From Syntrophosphaera sp035450685 (GTDB lineage: Bacteria > Cloacimonadota > Cloacimonadia > Cloacimonadales > Cloacimonadaceae): DNA of 64,000 nucleotides. How positions within the stretch are numbered: the first letter of the stretch is position 1; every line of letters starts with the position of its first letter. Positions 26,480 through 35,905 of the stretch are shown piece after piece. Under the pieces are notes generated by a model. That model was not told the DNA's origin, ran no database searches, and saw only the letters and a program-made list of their open reading frames with translations. A program made the position numbers and the translations under genes. The stretch is taken from NCBI GenBank assembly GCA_035450685.1, contig DAOTNF010000009.1:1-64000 (forward strand). Direction: 5' to 3'.

Positions 26480-26677
26480 TTATTTCGTAGCGTCTTGGAC
26501 TGGTTCGGCAACCGGCTCGGCTTGGTCGGGGTTCACGGTGTCAGTAGCGAGGGTGTCCACGACTTCTTCTACCGGCGTGGTCTCTTCGACAACTTCTTCC
26601 TTGGTGCCGCAAGCGGCGAGGGCAAGCATGCCAATCAGCATAATAGCGAGTAACGCGATTAATGTAGCTTTCTTCAT
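26480..26677 (-). CDS. Small acidic lipoprotein
   Basis: A 65-residue protein with a lipoprotein signal peptide (MKKATLIALLAIMLIGMLALAAC, lipobox LAAC, C23) and a short acidic, valine- and proline-rich tail (KEEVVEETTPVEEVVDTLAT...). A GGAGG site 8 bases upstream and a strong terminator show it is a real expressed gene despite its size. The mature part has about 42 residues and no fold; such spacer-like lipoproteins may sit in the outer or inner membrane. Function unknown. The 208 bases upstream of it hold no other gene. Confidence 0.8.
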   Translation of the reverse strand: MKKATLIALLAIMLIGMLALAACGTKEEVVEETTPVEEVVDTLATDTVNPDQAEPVAEPVQDATK

Positions 26678-26885
26678 TTTGATTCCTCCATTTTAGAAAT
26701 CATATTTTTGGTTTGGTTTTTCTTCCTTTTTCGGCGATTTACAGCCTCGCCGGGGCATTTTTGCCAGAGAGCTCAACAGGGCTGAAACCCTTTAGCAGAC
26801 TCCCTCACAGTCCTTAGTCACACCTATGTACTGACTTGTTTAGTCCAATATTATTAGGTGTTGTTTTTCTGGCAAGTTATTTTTT

Positions 26886-28544
26886 TTAGAATGAGGTGTC
26901 CAGACCCGCGTGGATCATCCCCGAGGTGAAGGAAGGAAAAGCTTTGTCCCTGAATCCCAGGCCATATTCTATGCTCAGGACGCCCAGCCGGGAGCCCACC
27001 TTGATCCCCAGGCCTGGGGCAAAGAGCCTGGCGTCCAGTTCGTCCCCGCCCCGCATCAAGACCCCGTGATCGTAAAAGAGATAGAGCCTGCTGTTCGCCG
27101 CCAGCCGCCAGCGCAGTTCCAGATTGCCCCAACCCAGCCGCCAACTGCTGAACTCCTCCTCCCGGTAGCCCCGCAGCGAGTTGTAACCCCCCATGCCATA
27201 CTGCAGATAGGCGGAGCTGTCTTCCTCCGCCAGGCTGCGCAGGTGCGCTCCCGCGGCCAGAACCCAGCGTTTCCCCAGGTTCAGAAAGTGGGTGTGATCC
27301 GCCTCCAGGGCGTTGCTCCAGCGCGAGGGCGAATGCAGCCGCCTGACGCGGTAGGCGATCTGGCTGCTGGAACCCCGGGAGGGATTGAGCGGATTGTCGC
27401 TGCTGTCCTGAATCCAAAATGCGCCCACGCTCCAGTTTGAGGATTTGCTGATCTGCATGGGCCTGCCGCTGCCGGGCGAGATGCTTTCCGTGCCCAGGCT
27501 GATCCCATAGCGTTGAAAGCCCTGGTAGGAATAGATGTCCGCCGCCACCCGGGAGCGGATCCAGACGCTGTCCTGCTCGGTGCGGTGCAGGGTGAGATCG
27601 CCCGCCAGGGGCAGATTGGCTGGCCCGGACTCGTGATAGCTAAACTCCAGCAGGCTGTTGAGGGCGGATTTTTGCCAGCGCAGGGCCAGCGCGCGATCGG
27701 TGCCCCAGAGGTTGAGGAAGCGCAGGTTGAGCCTTCCGGTCAGTTCCGTCTTGTCTTTGATCCGGTTGAAGCCCGCCACTCCCTCCAGATAGGTCATGCG
27801 GCCTTCCTCAACGCTGATCAGCAGGCTGGCGGCATCCACCGGCTCCACGCTGCAGGCGTTGATATAGCTCTTGCGCAGGATGTTTTGCCGCGCGGCCTCC
27901 AGCATTTCCGGAGTGATGGTGCCAGCCCGTTCCAGGCCTGCCAGGCGGATAAGGGTGCGCTCGCGGGTGTATCTGTTGCCCCGGAAATGGTATTTTTCCA
28001 GGCGGAATGGCCGCCCTTCCTCCACTCCGATATAGGCCTCCAGCCCGCCATCAAGAGTCAGCGAATCCAGCTCCACCGCCGCAAACAGATAGCCCTGGCG
28101 CAGATATTCCTGCAGGACGCGCCGCATCAGGGCGGGAATCTGCCCCAGCGTTAGCCTCTGCTCCGGGGAAAGCAGCAACAGAGCGCGCAGTTTGGCGGGG
28201 GTAAGGAGTTTCAATCCGTTGAAATGGATGCCCACATCCCCGGCTGGCATCACCTCATCCAGCCGGAAAGCCAGTTCCAGAGTATCCTGATCCAGAGGGA
28301 CAAGCTCCGGGGACTGGATGCTCACAAAGGGATGCCCCTGCCGCTGCAGCCAGGCCTGCATGCCCTCGATGCCCGCATTGACGACCGCCGCGTCGTATTC
28401 CCCGCCCGTGGCCAGGCCCGCGGCTTTCAGCAGGGCGTCGCGGTCCAGTTCAAAATTTGCCTCCACGCTGATCTTTCCCACCCGCAAGCCGCAGAGGCAG
28501 CCCCAGATGAGCAGCAGGGCAAGGCAAAGGCTGGTTCTGGCCAC
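26886..28544 (-). CDS. Omp85/BamA-superfamily outer membrane protein
   Basis: A 552-residue protein with a hydrophobic export signal (1-about 20), two or three POTRA-like domains (about 22-280, with KYHFRGNRYTRERTLIRLAGL and LLISVEEGRMTYLEGVAGF), and a C-terminal 16-strand barrel carrying the Omp85 loop-6 motif GGYNSLRGYREEEF (the LRGY counterpart of VRGY/F) and a last strand ending AGLDTSF. It is shorter than BamA and more like the TamA or secreted-patatin/ShlB-like size class. It starts with GTG, 9 bases after the lepA stop, so it is probably co-transcribed with lepA. The N-terminal signal is somewhat atypical because of two cysteines. Confidence 0.82.
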   Translation of the reverse strand: MARTSLCLALLLIWGCLCGLRVGKISVEANFELDRDALLKAAGLATGGEYDAAVVNAGIEGMQAWLQRQGHPFVSIQSPELVPLDQDTLELAFRLDEVMPAGDVGIHFNGLKLLTPAKLRALLLLSPEQRLTLGQIPALMRRVLQEYLRQGYLFAAVELDSLTLDGGLEAYIGVEEGRPFRLEKYHFRGNRYTRERTLIRLAGLERAGTITPEMLEAARQNILRKSYINACSVEPVDAASLLISVEEGRMTYLEGVAGFNRIKDKTELTGRLNLRFLNLWGTDRALALRWQKSALNSLLEFSYHESGPANLPLAGDLTLHRTEQDSVWIRSRVAADIYSYQGFQRYGISLGTESISPGSGRPMQISKSSNWSVGAFWIQDSSDNPLNPSRGSSSQIAYRVRRLHSPSRWSNALEADHTHFLNLGKRWVLAAGAHLRSLAEEDSSAYLQYGMGGYNSLRGYREEEFSSWRLGWGNLELRWRLAANSRLYLFYDHGVLMRGGDELDARLFAPGLGIKVGSRLGVLSIEYGLGFRDKAFPSFTSGMIHAGLDTSF

Positions 28545-28553
28545 CCGCGGCCC

Positions 28554-30350
28554 CTATTCCCGGTCCGCCTTCAAAACCGCCAGGAAAGCCTCCTGCGGCA
28601 CAGTCACCGAACCGATCTCCTTCATCTTCTTCTTGCCTTCCTTCTGCTTTTCCAGCAGCTTGCGCTTGCGCGAAACGTCACCGCCGTAACACTTTGCCAG
28701 CACATCCTTACGCATGGCGTTGACCGTGCTCCGGGCGATGATGGTGCCCCCGATCGCCGCCTGCAGCGCTATCTTGAAGAGATGCCGGGGGATCACCTCG
28801 GCGAGGGTGTCGGTCACGCTCTTGCCCCAGTTGTGTGCTTTGTCTTTGTGGCAGATAAAGCTCATGGCATCCACCTTTTCGCCGTTGATCAGGATGTCCA
28901 CCTTCACCACCTGCGAGGGGCGGAATTCCTTGAACGCATAGTCCAGGGAGGCATAGCCGCGGCTAACGGTCTTGAGCTTGTCGTAAAAGTCGAAGATGAT
29001 CTCGATGAGGGGCATCTCATAGTGCAGCGCCACCCTTTTTTCATCGATGTATTGGATGTCTTTCTGGATGCCGCGCCGTTCCTGCGCCAGTTTCATGATG
29101 TTGCCGATGTAATCCGTGGGAACGATGATCTCGGTGTCCATGAATGGTTCCTGCACGCTTTCAATGTAGATGGGATCGGGAAAATCGACCGGGTTGTTGA
29201 CCGTGATGTCCTCGCCGTTTTTGAGCCGGATGAGGAAGCGCACGCTGGGCGTCGTGGCGATGATGGGGATGTTATATTCCCGCAGCAGGCGCTCTTTGAC
29301 GATCTCCAGATGCAGCATGCCCAGGAACCCGCAGCGGAAGCCATAGCCAAGCGCCATGGAGTTTTCCTTTTCATAGATCAGGGAAGCGTCGTTGAGCTTG
29401 AGTTTGGCGATGGAATCCACCAGGTTCTCATAGTCCTCGCCATTGATGGGAAAGATGCCGGAATAGACCATCGGCTTGGGTTCCATGAAGCCGGGCAGTG
29501 ATTCCTCGCAGCCGCCTTTGGCGAGGGTGATGGTGTCGCCCACGCGGGCATCCGCCACTTCCTTGATATTGGCGATGATATAGCCCGCCTCGCCGGTGGT
29601 TAGTTTATTCTGGGGAGAAAACTTCAGCTCCAGGTGCCCGATCTCCTCGATCTCATACTCCTTGCCGGTGGAAAACAGCTTGATGCGGTCGCCCTTGTTC
29701 AGCGATCCCTCAAAGAGCCGCACCAGCACCACCACGCCGCGGTACATGTCAAAATAGGAGTCGAAGATCAGTGCCTGGGGCGGGGCGTCCACCTTCCCCT
29801 GCGGGGCGGGAAGCCTCTCCACCACAGCGTCCAGCAACTCCGTGACCCCCTGTCCGGATTTCGCGCTAACTCTCAGGATGTCTTCCGCCGCGCAGCCCAT
29901 GATCTCCATCAGATCGTGTTCCGAGCCATCGATATCCGCCTTGGGAAGATCGATCTTATTGAGCACGGGCAGTATCTCCAGATTGTTTTCCAGAGCCAGA
30001 TAGAGGTTGCTCATGGTCTGGGCCTCGATGCCCTGGGAAGCGTCCACCAGCAGAATTGCGCCCTCGCAGGAAGCCAGCGCGCGGGACACCTCATAGGAAA
30101 AGTCCACGTGCCCGGGGGTGTCGATCAGGTTGAGCACATATTCCTGCCCCTTATATTTATGCACCATGCGGACCGCGTGGCTCTTGATGGTGATGCCTTT
30201 TTCCCGCTCCAGATCCATGCTGTCCAGCACCTGAGCCACATCCACCCGTCCCACCACGTTGGTGCTTTCCAGAAAACGGTCTGCCAGCGTGGATTTGCCG
30301 TGGTCGATATGGGCGATAATGCAGAAGTTGCGTATATGTTCTTGTTTCAT
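28554..30350 (-). CDS. lepA: Elongation factor 4
   Basis: Translation GTPase of 598 residues, standard length. G1 HIDHGKST (residues 14-21), the switch I REKGITIKSHAV, G3 DTPGHVDF, G4 NKIDLPKAD, and the C-terminal LepA-specific domain (LAKCYGGDVSRKRKLLEKQKEGKKKM) are all clear. It is thought to help ribosome assembly or back-translocation. AAGGA lies upstream of the ATG. A TTGACA sits on the minus strand near 30455. The Omp85-like gene follows closely. Confidence 0.96.
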   Translation of the reverse strand: MKQEHIRNFCIIAHIDHGKSTLADRFLESTNVVGRVDVAQVLDSMDLEREKGITIKSHAVRMVHKYKGQEYVLNLIDTPGHVDFSYEVSRALASCEGAILLVDASQGIEAQTMSNLYLALENNLEILPVLNKIDLPKADIDGSEHDLMEIMGCAAEDILRVSAKSGQGVTELLDAVVERLPAPQGKVDAPPQALIFDSYFDMYRGVVVLVRLFEGSLNKGDRIKLFSTGKEYEIEEIGHLELKFSPQNKLTTGEAGYIIANIKEVADARVGDTITLAKGGCEESLPGFMEPKPMVYSGIFPINGEDYENLVDSIAKLKLNDASLIYEKENSMALGYGFRCGFLGMLHLEIVKERLLREYNIPIIATTPSVRFLIRLKNGEDITVNNPVDFPDPIYIESVQEPFMDTEIIVPTDYIGNIMKLAQERRGIQKDIQYIDEKRVALHYEMPLIEIIFDFYDKLKTVSRGYASLDYAFKEFRPSQVVKVDILINGEKVDAMSFICHKDKAHNWGKSVTDTLAEVIPRHLFKIALQAAIGGTIIARSTVNAMRKDVLAKCYGGDVSRKRKLLEKQKEGKKKMKEIGSVTVPQEAFLAVLKADRE

Positions 30351-30544
30351 TGTATATCCTTGTCGGTCAACTGCTTGAATAGTCGGGAAACCTGGTTCCT
30401 TCCCAGTTTGACCGATTAGTGCCTTAAAATGCCAAACTCCGCTTTTGTCAATCTTTTAGTGTCGGACTGCGGCAAAGTGTCAGTTTTTTCGGATCATAAC
30501 CTCTGAAAGGAAGAGCCGACCCTTTTAGAAGATCATCCGCACAT

Positions 30545-31612
30545 CTAAACTTCCCTGGATAAAATGCCAAACAGGGCAGTGTTTACATAATAGTTGGAGC
30601 GCACGATTTTCTGTTTTTTTAGGAGGCCGTCAGCGCAGAGGGCATCCAGATACTTCGTGGCCGTGTGGCGGCTGACCCCCAGATCACGCATGATAAACTC
30701 TATCTTTGTATAAGGATGCGAAAACAGATTGTTGATCAGAGCCTGTGAATAAAATTTATGTTTGGCGCGTATCCGCCGCTCATACTCCTGGAGCGCCGTT
30801 CTGATCTCTCCGATCATGGCAATCGTTTGTTTGGAAGTGTCTTCCACCGCCTGCAACATGAAAAGTATCCACGGTTCCCAGGCGCCCTCGTCTCTGACTT
30901 TTTGCAGCAGGTGATAGTAGTTTGCCTTATTCTTTACTATGTATCTGCTCAGATAAAGCACAGGAATATCCATGAGCCCGGACAGCACCAGATAAAGAAC
31001 ATTGATAATGCGCCCCGTGCGGCCATTCCCATCGTAGAAGGGATGGATGCTTTCAAACTGGTAGTGTATTACCGCCATCCTCACAAGAGGATCGATATCA
31101 GTCTCATCATCGTTTATATACTGCTCAAGATTTGCCATCAGTTCCACTATTTCCCGGGGGTCCTGGGGCGGCACATAGACTGTTTCTCCGGTCTGTTCAT
31201 TCTTCAGTTCCGTGCCTGGCAGTTTGCGCAATCCTGAGCGGTGCTTCACCATCTCCGCCTGTATCTCGATAATGTGGTTTGTGGTGAGCATTCCAGTTTT
31301 TTCCACCAGGTCGTAGCCTACCCGGAGGGCGGAGGCGTAATGGCTTACTTCTTTGGCCGCAACGCTCAACGCGTAGTCCGGGAACAAACCTTCGCGATAA
31401 AGATCATCGTGGGTGGTGATTATGTTTTCGATTGCCGAGCTGTCTTTTGCTTCCTGCAAGGAGAGTGTATTGATTAGAATAAGCTGATTGGGAATGGTGG
31501 CCGTAATCCCCTTGAGTTCAGCCAGATAGCGATGCGCGGAAGCAGCCTTGCGCAGGATTTGTCTGGTCTCCAGTTCGATATCCGGAGGTAACTTATCGAT
31601 GGCTTTTTGCAT
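30545..31612 (-). CDS. Fic family protein with C-terminal winged helix
   Basis: A 355-residue Fic/DOC protein, expected to transfer AMP (or a related group) from a nucleotide to a protein target. The core motif HPFYDGNGRTGR spans residues 190-201 with catalytic H190. An N-terminal inhibitory helix with SSAIEN (58-63, the S/TxxxE motif) places it in the class with the inhibitor upstream in the same chain. The last 50 residues form a winged helix (KIEFIMRDLGVSRHTATKYLDAL), so the protein probably binds DNA as well. No antitoxin gene is adjacent. Upstream lies a striking array of ATGTCCA boxes (31661-31751), likely its operator. Biological target unknown. Confidence 0.9.
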   Translation of the reverse strand: MQKAIDKLPPDIELETRQILRKAASAHRYLAELKGITATIPNQLILINTLSLQEAKDSSAIENIITTHDDLYREGLFPDYALSVAAKEVSHYASALRVGYDLVEKTGMLTTNHIIEIQAEMVKHRSGLRKLPGTELKNEQTGETVYVPPQDPREIVELMANLEQYINDDETDIDPLVRMAVIHYQFESIHPFYDGNGRTGRIINVLYLVLSGLMDIPVLYLSRYIVKNKANYYHLLQKVRDEGAWEPWILFMLQAVEDTSKQTIAMIGEIRTALQEYERRIRAKHKFYSQALINNLFSHPYTKIEFIMRDLGVSRHTATKYLDALCADGLLKKQKIVRSNYYVNTALFGILSREV

Positions 31613-31660
31613 TATGGTATCCTCAGCACCGGCTCATAGTTTTCAGACAGACAAACTGAC

Positions 31661-31751
31661 ATGTCCAGAAAAGCGGCACTTTCTCTACACATAATAGGCT
31701 ATATGTCCAAAAAAGCAAGATATTTTGGACACGTGACAGGGAATATGTCCA
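31661..31751 (-). promoter_or_regulatory. Three ATGTCCA boxes spaced 42 bp apart upstream of fic
   Basis: ATGTCCA starts at 31661, 31703 and 31745, exactly 42 bases apart each time (four helical turns at 10.5 bp). The middle box is also the left arm of an inverted repeat TGTCCAAAA (31704-31712) / TTTTGGACA (31723-31731) with a 10-base loop. The array lies 49-139 bases upstream of the fic start. Regular phasing suggests cooperative binding, possibly by the Fic protein's own winged helix. Positions are seen; binding is inferred. Confidence 0.55.
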
Positions 31752-31844
31752 ACAATGTTACAATAATTCCACGGGTTGCTTTCAGGTTCATCACTCATAT
31801 TCTTTCACCATTCAAATAATTTCTGCCTGCCTTCCTCGATTTCC

Positions 31845-32278
31845 GTCATACCGCCCTCCCTTGCTGCTACAGCGTTTGGAGCCATCAACCTTAGGTCATC
31901 CTTATAAATTATAAGGTTGACCCCAGGAAGACCCACGCCGGAGAGGGGAATGCAAATGAGGCCCATCCCCTCCCATAATATATAGGTGCTACGATTAGAC
32001 GTGGAAAGGTGCTTTTGAGGTGGAAAGGTGGAAAGGTGGAATGGTGGAAAGGTTCCCCCGTAACAAGTCTACCAGGCCATATACTGTGTCATCCCGGGCA
32101 AGCGCATGCTTGACCCGGGATCCAGTGCCTTGGGGTGGCAAAGTCCGTTTGCCACAGAGACCGGAGGTCTCTTCCAAACAGGCAACTCCGTTGCCTCTGC
32201 CGAACAGACTTCGGCAGCCCAATACCGCGGCAATCCGCGCCTTTTATCCGCGTAAATCTGCGTGAACCACGTAAACCG
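31845..32278. repeat. Full palindrome element, tandem TTTCCACC unit and four-hairpin module
   Basis: 31852-31888 left flank (CCCTCCCTTGCTGCTACAGC...), 31889-31927 palindrome (arms imperfect on the right), 31928-31993 right flank (GACCCACGCCGGAGAGGGG ... GGTGCTACG). Then GGAAAGGTGG tandem (32002-32053), the reverse copy of the GGATCCCGGGTC hairpin (32083-32125), four successive hairpins (32135-32217), and the reverse CGCGGATAAAAG...CGTGAACC unit (32238-32272). No gene is seen between fic and the M16 protease except this and the fic regulatory region. Confidence 0.8.
32135..32217 (-). repeat. Four-hairpin module, copy 1
   Basis: Four back-to-back hairpins: GTGGCAAA/TTTGCCAC (32135-32155), AGAGACC/GGTCTCT (32156-32172), AGGCAAC/GTTGCCT (32180-32196), CTGCCGAA/TTCGGCAG (32197-32217). 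Each loop is 3-5 bases. The same four stems occur in reverse order and orientation at 53823-53906, with loops that differ while the stems are kept. Confidence 0.85.
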
Positions 32279-35104
32279 CTATTCGTTCCGCGGAGCGGGG
32301 AGCATGATCACGCTCAGTTTATTGCGGTCGAAGGTCAGATACTTTTTGGCAGCTTTCGCCACGGCCTTGCGGTCGATCTTGTCCACCAGCGAGGGCATTG
32401 CGAGGAATCCTTCCAGGGGTTTCTTTTGCCAGACGCTGTTGTAGATCTGGTTTAGCCAGTAGTAATTGGTGCGCAGGTCTTCCTCCAAAGTCTTGGTGAG
32501 GGTGGCTTTGGTGGAGACCAGGTAGCGTTCATCGATATAGCCCGCCCTGATGCTGTCCAGGGTGGCGAAGATAGCCCGGTTAAGCTCTTCCACCCGGGCT
32601 GGCGAACAGGCCATCATGCTGGAGAAGGTGAGGCTGGGCTTGGGATAGCGTTCCTTGCCCGGCCAGGCATAGATCAGATAGACGCCGCTCAAATCCTCGC
32701 GGATGTTTTCGCGCAGCTTTTCATTGAGCACCAGGGTGAGGGCGTTGAGGTTCATATCGTTTTTGGGAGTGGCCTTGTAGCCGCAGTTGGTCACGTGGGA
32801 AACGAAGCTGCGGTCGCTTTCTCCCTTGCGGAAAAGCTCCAGTTTCTGGCCTTTGAACAATCTGACGCCGGCATCCACGATCCTGTCTTTGCGCCGGGCT
32901 TTGGGGAGGTTGGCCAGATAGCGGTTGGCGCAATCCAGCAGTTGCTGCTCGTCATAGTTGCCCACAAAGATGAAGGTGAAGTCGGAAAGGTCGGCAAAGC
33001 GGTCAAGATAGATCTGCTCCATACGCCGGAGGTCTATCCTGTCCAGGTCTTCCACCGTGATGGGGCGGCGATAGGGGCTGTGGCCGTACATGGCGGAACT
33101 GAGTTTGTCCCCAAAGACCTGCTGGGGGTCGAGTTCGCGGTTGGCGAGGCGGCTGCGGTAGCGCTGGATGAAGGACTCGAAGTCCTTCTGGTTGAAGCGG
33201 GCGTTGGTGGCGTACTGGTGGATAAGCTGAAACATCAGCTCCATGTCCTTGGGCGAGCACTGGCCGCTCATCCCCTCGGAGTAAAGCCCCAGGCTGATGC
33301 CGGCGCTTGCCACCTTGCCGGCGGTGGCTTTCTGCAGGGCCATGGCGTCAAACTTGCCAAATCCGGAATCGCGCACATAATCCGCCAGTAAGCGGGCAGC
33401 GGGGACATCCTCTGCAGGATACCGGGAATAGCCGCCGGGGCTGACAGCCTCAAAGAGCAGCTCATCGGCCTTGAAATCGGTCTTTTTCCCATAGACCACG
33501 ATGCCGTTGGCGAGTTCCCATCTGCTGATGCCGGAACGGGGATAGTATTTTTCCTTTTTGAGGGGCAGGGGAGCGGGGATGGGATCCAGCAGGGGTTCGT
33601 CCAGAGCCACGTCCTCATAGGGTTCCAGTTCCAGTTCGCCCACCTCCGCGGCGATCTGCAGCAGACGCTGCTCATCCGGATATTGCAGGCCTTCCCTGGC
33701 AGGCGCGCCCAGGGCGATGACCATGTTGTTCTCGGGCACCAGTTCGCCCACCAGGCTGTTGACCGTGTCCAGATCGATGAGCTGGAGCAGCGCGCCAAGC
33801 AGTTCATATTCCTGTTGGGGGCTGAGCAGGGGACGCTGGTTGGCGATGCAGTCGATGATCTCCCAGGCAATGTCGCCGGATTCGCGGGTATCGCTGTCCG
33901 CCAGTTGGGATTCCGCGCCGCGCAGGAGGTCGAGTTTGGCGCGGTCAAGTTCGCTCGCCGTGAAGCCGTGGCGATGAACGCGTTCCGCCTCGGTGAGCAT
34001 GGTGGTGAGGGCGGCCTCGGCCTTGCCTTCGCCAAACATGGAGATCAGCATGGATTGAGACATGGTGCGCAGGGCGGGGTATTCGTAGGAAAAGGCGAAG
34101 GAGAAGGGCGGATCGGCCTCTTTGCTCTTTTCTTCCAGGCGGGAGTTAAGCATGGTGTGGAAGAGGTTGCGGGCGGTTTCGTCAAAGTATTGGGGGATGG
34201 TCTGCACGCGGCGCACATCCTTTTGCCAGGAGACGGAGAGCAGGTTGCGGGGATATTCGGGATCGGTCGCCACCACGGCACGGGGCTGGGGATGGTCTGG
34301 AACCTCGAAATCCTGGCGCGGGCGGGGATCATCCCGTTTGGGGATGGGGCTAAAGAACTCCCGCACCAAAGCGAGCATATCCTGGGGGTCAAAATCGCCC
34401 ACGATCACCACGCTCTGGAGGTCTGGCCGATACCAGTCATGGTAAAAGCGGCGTATGGTCTGAGGAGTGAAGGTGCTGAGCACCTCATAGGTGCCGATGG
34501 GGGCGCGTTCCGCGTAGCGCGATCCGGCAAAGACCACGGCGTTTTGGGCGTCCCGGATGCGGGTGCTGGCATCCTGTCCCATGCGCCATTCCTCGATGAT
34601 CACTCCGCGTTCGCGTTCGATCTCGGCGGGGTCAAAACTCACCTGGGAAGCCATGTCGGACATGATCAGCAGACCCTTGCGCAGTTGCTCGCGGTTGGTT
34701 GTGGGCAGGCGGAAGGTGTAGGCGGTGAAGTCGTAGCTGGTCATGCCGTTGAGGCCGTTGTAATAACCCATGCCGATGGAGGAGAGGTATTCCACCATCT
34801 CGGTGCGGCCGAAGTGTTTGGTGCCGTTGAAGGCCATGTGTTCCGTGAAGTGCGCCAGGCCGCGCTGGTCTTCGTCTTCGTTCACGGAGCCAATATCCAC
34901 ATAGAGGCGCAGCTCGGCGATGCCTTCCGGGCGCGGGTTGCGCATGATGTAATAGCCGAGGCCGTTCTCGAGCTTGCCCGAGAGGAGATTGGGATCCTGC
35001 TCCAACTGGACGGGGATGTCCTGGGGGCGGGGAACGAGTTTGCCGGTAGCCTGCAGAAGCGTGAACAGCAGCAGGATCAGGATGAGCGGGATGAACTTTT
35101 TCAT
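32279..35104 (-). CDS. Secreted M16 family zinc metalloprotease
   Basis: A 941-residue pitrilysin-type protease with a signal peptide (MKKFIPLILILLLFTLLQA). The inverted zinc motif HFTEH is at residues 85-89 with the distal glutamate in ERGVIIEEWRM (about 165-175). It contains both halves of the clamshell: the active N-terminal domains and inactive C-terminal copies (from about 490, DGNIVVYGKKTDFKADE-like segment WELANGIVVYGKKTD). This single-chain, exported form resembles the PqqL/Bacteroidota 'insulinase' group. Probably periplasmic or outer-membrane associated. It degrades peptides of unknown kind. Ribosome site GGAG 9 bases upstream. Confidence 0.9.
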   Translation of the reverse strand: MKKFIPLILILLLFTLLQATGKLVPRPQDIPVQLEQDPNLLSGKLENGLGYYIMRNPRPEGIAELRLYVDIGSVNEDEDQRGLAHFTEHMAFNGTKHFGRTEMVEYLSSIGMGYYNGLNGMTSYDFTAYTFRLPTTNREQLRKGLLIMSDMASQVSFDPAEIERERGVIIEEWRMGQDASTRIRDAQNAVVFAGSRYAERAPIGTYEVLSTFTPQTIRRFYHDWYRPDLQSVVIVGDFDPQDMLALVREFFSPIPKRDDPRPRQDFEVPDHPQPRAVVATDPEYPRNLLSVSWQKDVRRVQTIPQYFDETARNLFHTMLNSRLEEKSKEADPPFSFAFSYEYPALRTMSQSMLISMFGEGKAEAALTTMLTEAERVHRHGFTASELDRAKLDLLRGAESQLADSDTRESGDIAWEIIDCIANQRPLLSPQQEYELLGALLQLIDLDTVNSLVGELVPENNMVIALGAPAREGLQYPDEQRLLQIAAEVGELELEPYEDVALDEPLLDPIPAPLPLKKEKYYPRSGISRWELANGIVVYGKKTDFKADELLFEAVSPGGYSRYPAEDVPAARLLADYVRDSGFGKFDAMALQKATAGKVASAGISLGLYSEGMSGQCSPKDMELMFQLIHQYATNARFNQKDFESFIQRYRSRLANRELDPQQVFGDKLSSAMYGHSPYRRPITVEDLDRIDLRRMEQIYLDRFADLSDFTFIFVGNYDEQQLLDCANRYLANLPKARRKDRIVDAGVRLFKGQKLELFRKGESDRSFVSHVTNCGYKATPKNDMNLNALTLVLNEKLRENIREDLSGVYLIYAWPGKERYPKPSLTFSSMMACSPARVEELNRAIFATLDSIRAGYIDERYLVSTKATLTKTLEEDLRTNYYWLNQIYNSVWQKKPLEGFLAMPSLVDKIDRKAVAKAAKKYLTFDRNKLSVIMLPAPRNE

Positions 35105-35209
35105 ATAATGTTACTCCAGTGGAGATGTAATGTAATTTACGAGGAGCGGTCTTGGGCTATTGCCGCTTTCCCTTTTCCCCTTTTATTAGCCGTTGCGGGG
35201 GTCATTTAG

Positions 35210-35836
35210 TCATTTGCTGGGCGGATTGAGGGTGATCAGGAACATTTCGTCCACTCCCAGGATGTTGCTGGAGTCGCCATAGACCAACTCGGTGCCGTCC
35301 TCGAAGGTGATCCGGGCAATGTAGTAGAAGTTGTTGTTGGAGGTGGCGTAAGGCACGCGGTGATATCTGCTTTCGCCGGGAGCGATGCTGCCCAGATTGG
35401 TCTCAACATACTCCTCGCCGTTCTTGTTCTTTCTCAATTCGGCTCTGTGCACGGTCTGGTTGCTGTTGTTCACCACCTTGAAGCAGGCGCGGTTGGGGGT
35501 CAGATATCCGGTTCGCCGTTCCCCGGCTTCCATGGTGAATTCGCTGCTTTCCGTGGGACGCAGTTCGTCGTCTTCCTCATAGACCATCTGGTAGGTCTCG
35601 CCTTGCGCCCAAAGCTCCACTTCGCGCGTCACGTTGCTGTTGAAGATGTGTTCACGGTCTGTGGAGAACTTGAAGGTGTGGGCTTCACCCGGGGCCAGTT
35701 CGATCTCGGGGCTGTCTTCCATGCGCACCCAGGCCAGGTGGCTGGTATCGTTCCTGACCCAATATTCCACTCCGGAGTCGCAGCCCGCCAGTATCAGCAG
35801 TGCCGCGAGAATCAGGATTATATATAAGCTTTTCAT
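35210..35836 (-). CDS. Lipoprotein of unknown function
   Basis: A 208-residue lipoprotein: signal peptide with lipobox LILAGC (C19), then a beta-rich mature part (EYWVRNDTSHLAWVRM, APGEAHTFKFST, CFKVVNNSNQTVHRAEL, GSIAPGESRYHRVPY). Two halves look similar in pattern: each has a strand with N-rich turn followed by LAPGE/IAPGE, so it may be a duplicated Ig-like fold. No family is recognised. It lies between the M16 protease and the pyrimidine phosphorylase genes, all on the same strand but with gaps of 69-105 bases. Ribosome site GAGGTG at 5 bases. Confidence 0.75.
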   Translation of the reverse strand: MKSLYIILILAALLILAGCDSGVEYWVRNDTSHLAWVRMEDSPEIELAPGEAHTFKFSTDREHIFNSNVTREVELWAQGETYQMVYEEDDELRPTESSEFTMEAGERRTGYLTPNRACFKVVNNSNQTVHRAELRKNKNGEEYVETNLGSIAPGESRYHRVPYATSNNNFYYIARITFEDGTELVYGDSSNILGVDEMFLITLNPPSK

Positions 35837-35905
35837 GGTTTCACCTCGTTTCTTTTGTTGATGCCAAGGTCGGTTTCCGCTCAGGATACGTCAAGAAGAA
35901 AGTTC

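Noticed and set aside
26678..26885. The gap upstream of the small lipoprotein as a structured RNA gene
   Set aside because: A short CGGCGA/TCGCCG hairpin is present, but no known RNA family could be recognised.
32020..32455. Short plus-strand frames across the repeat mosaic and the protease end
   Set aside because: They translate repeat sequence and have no ribosome site or conserved product.
33683..35209. 508-codon plus-strand frame opposite the M16 protease
   Set aside because: The minus strand has the HFTEH protease with signal peptide; the opposite frame is histidine/glycine-rich, typical of antisense frames.
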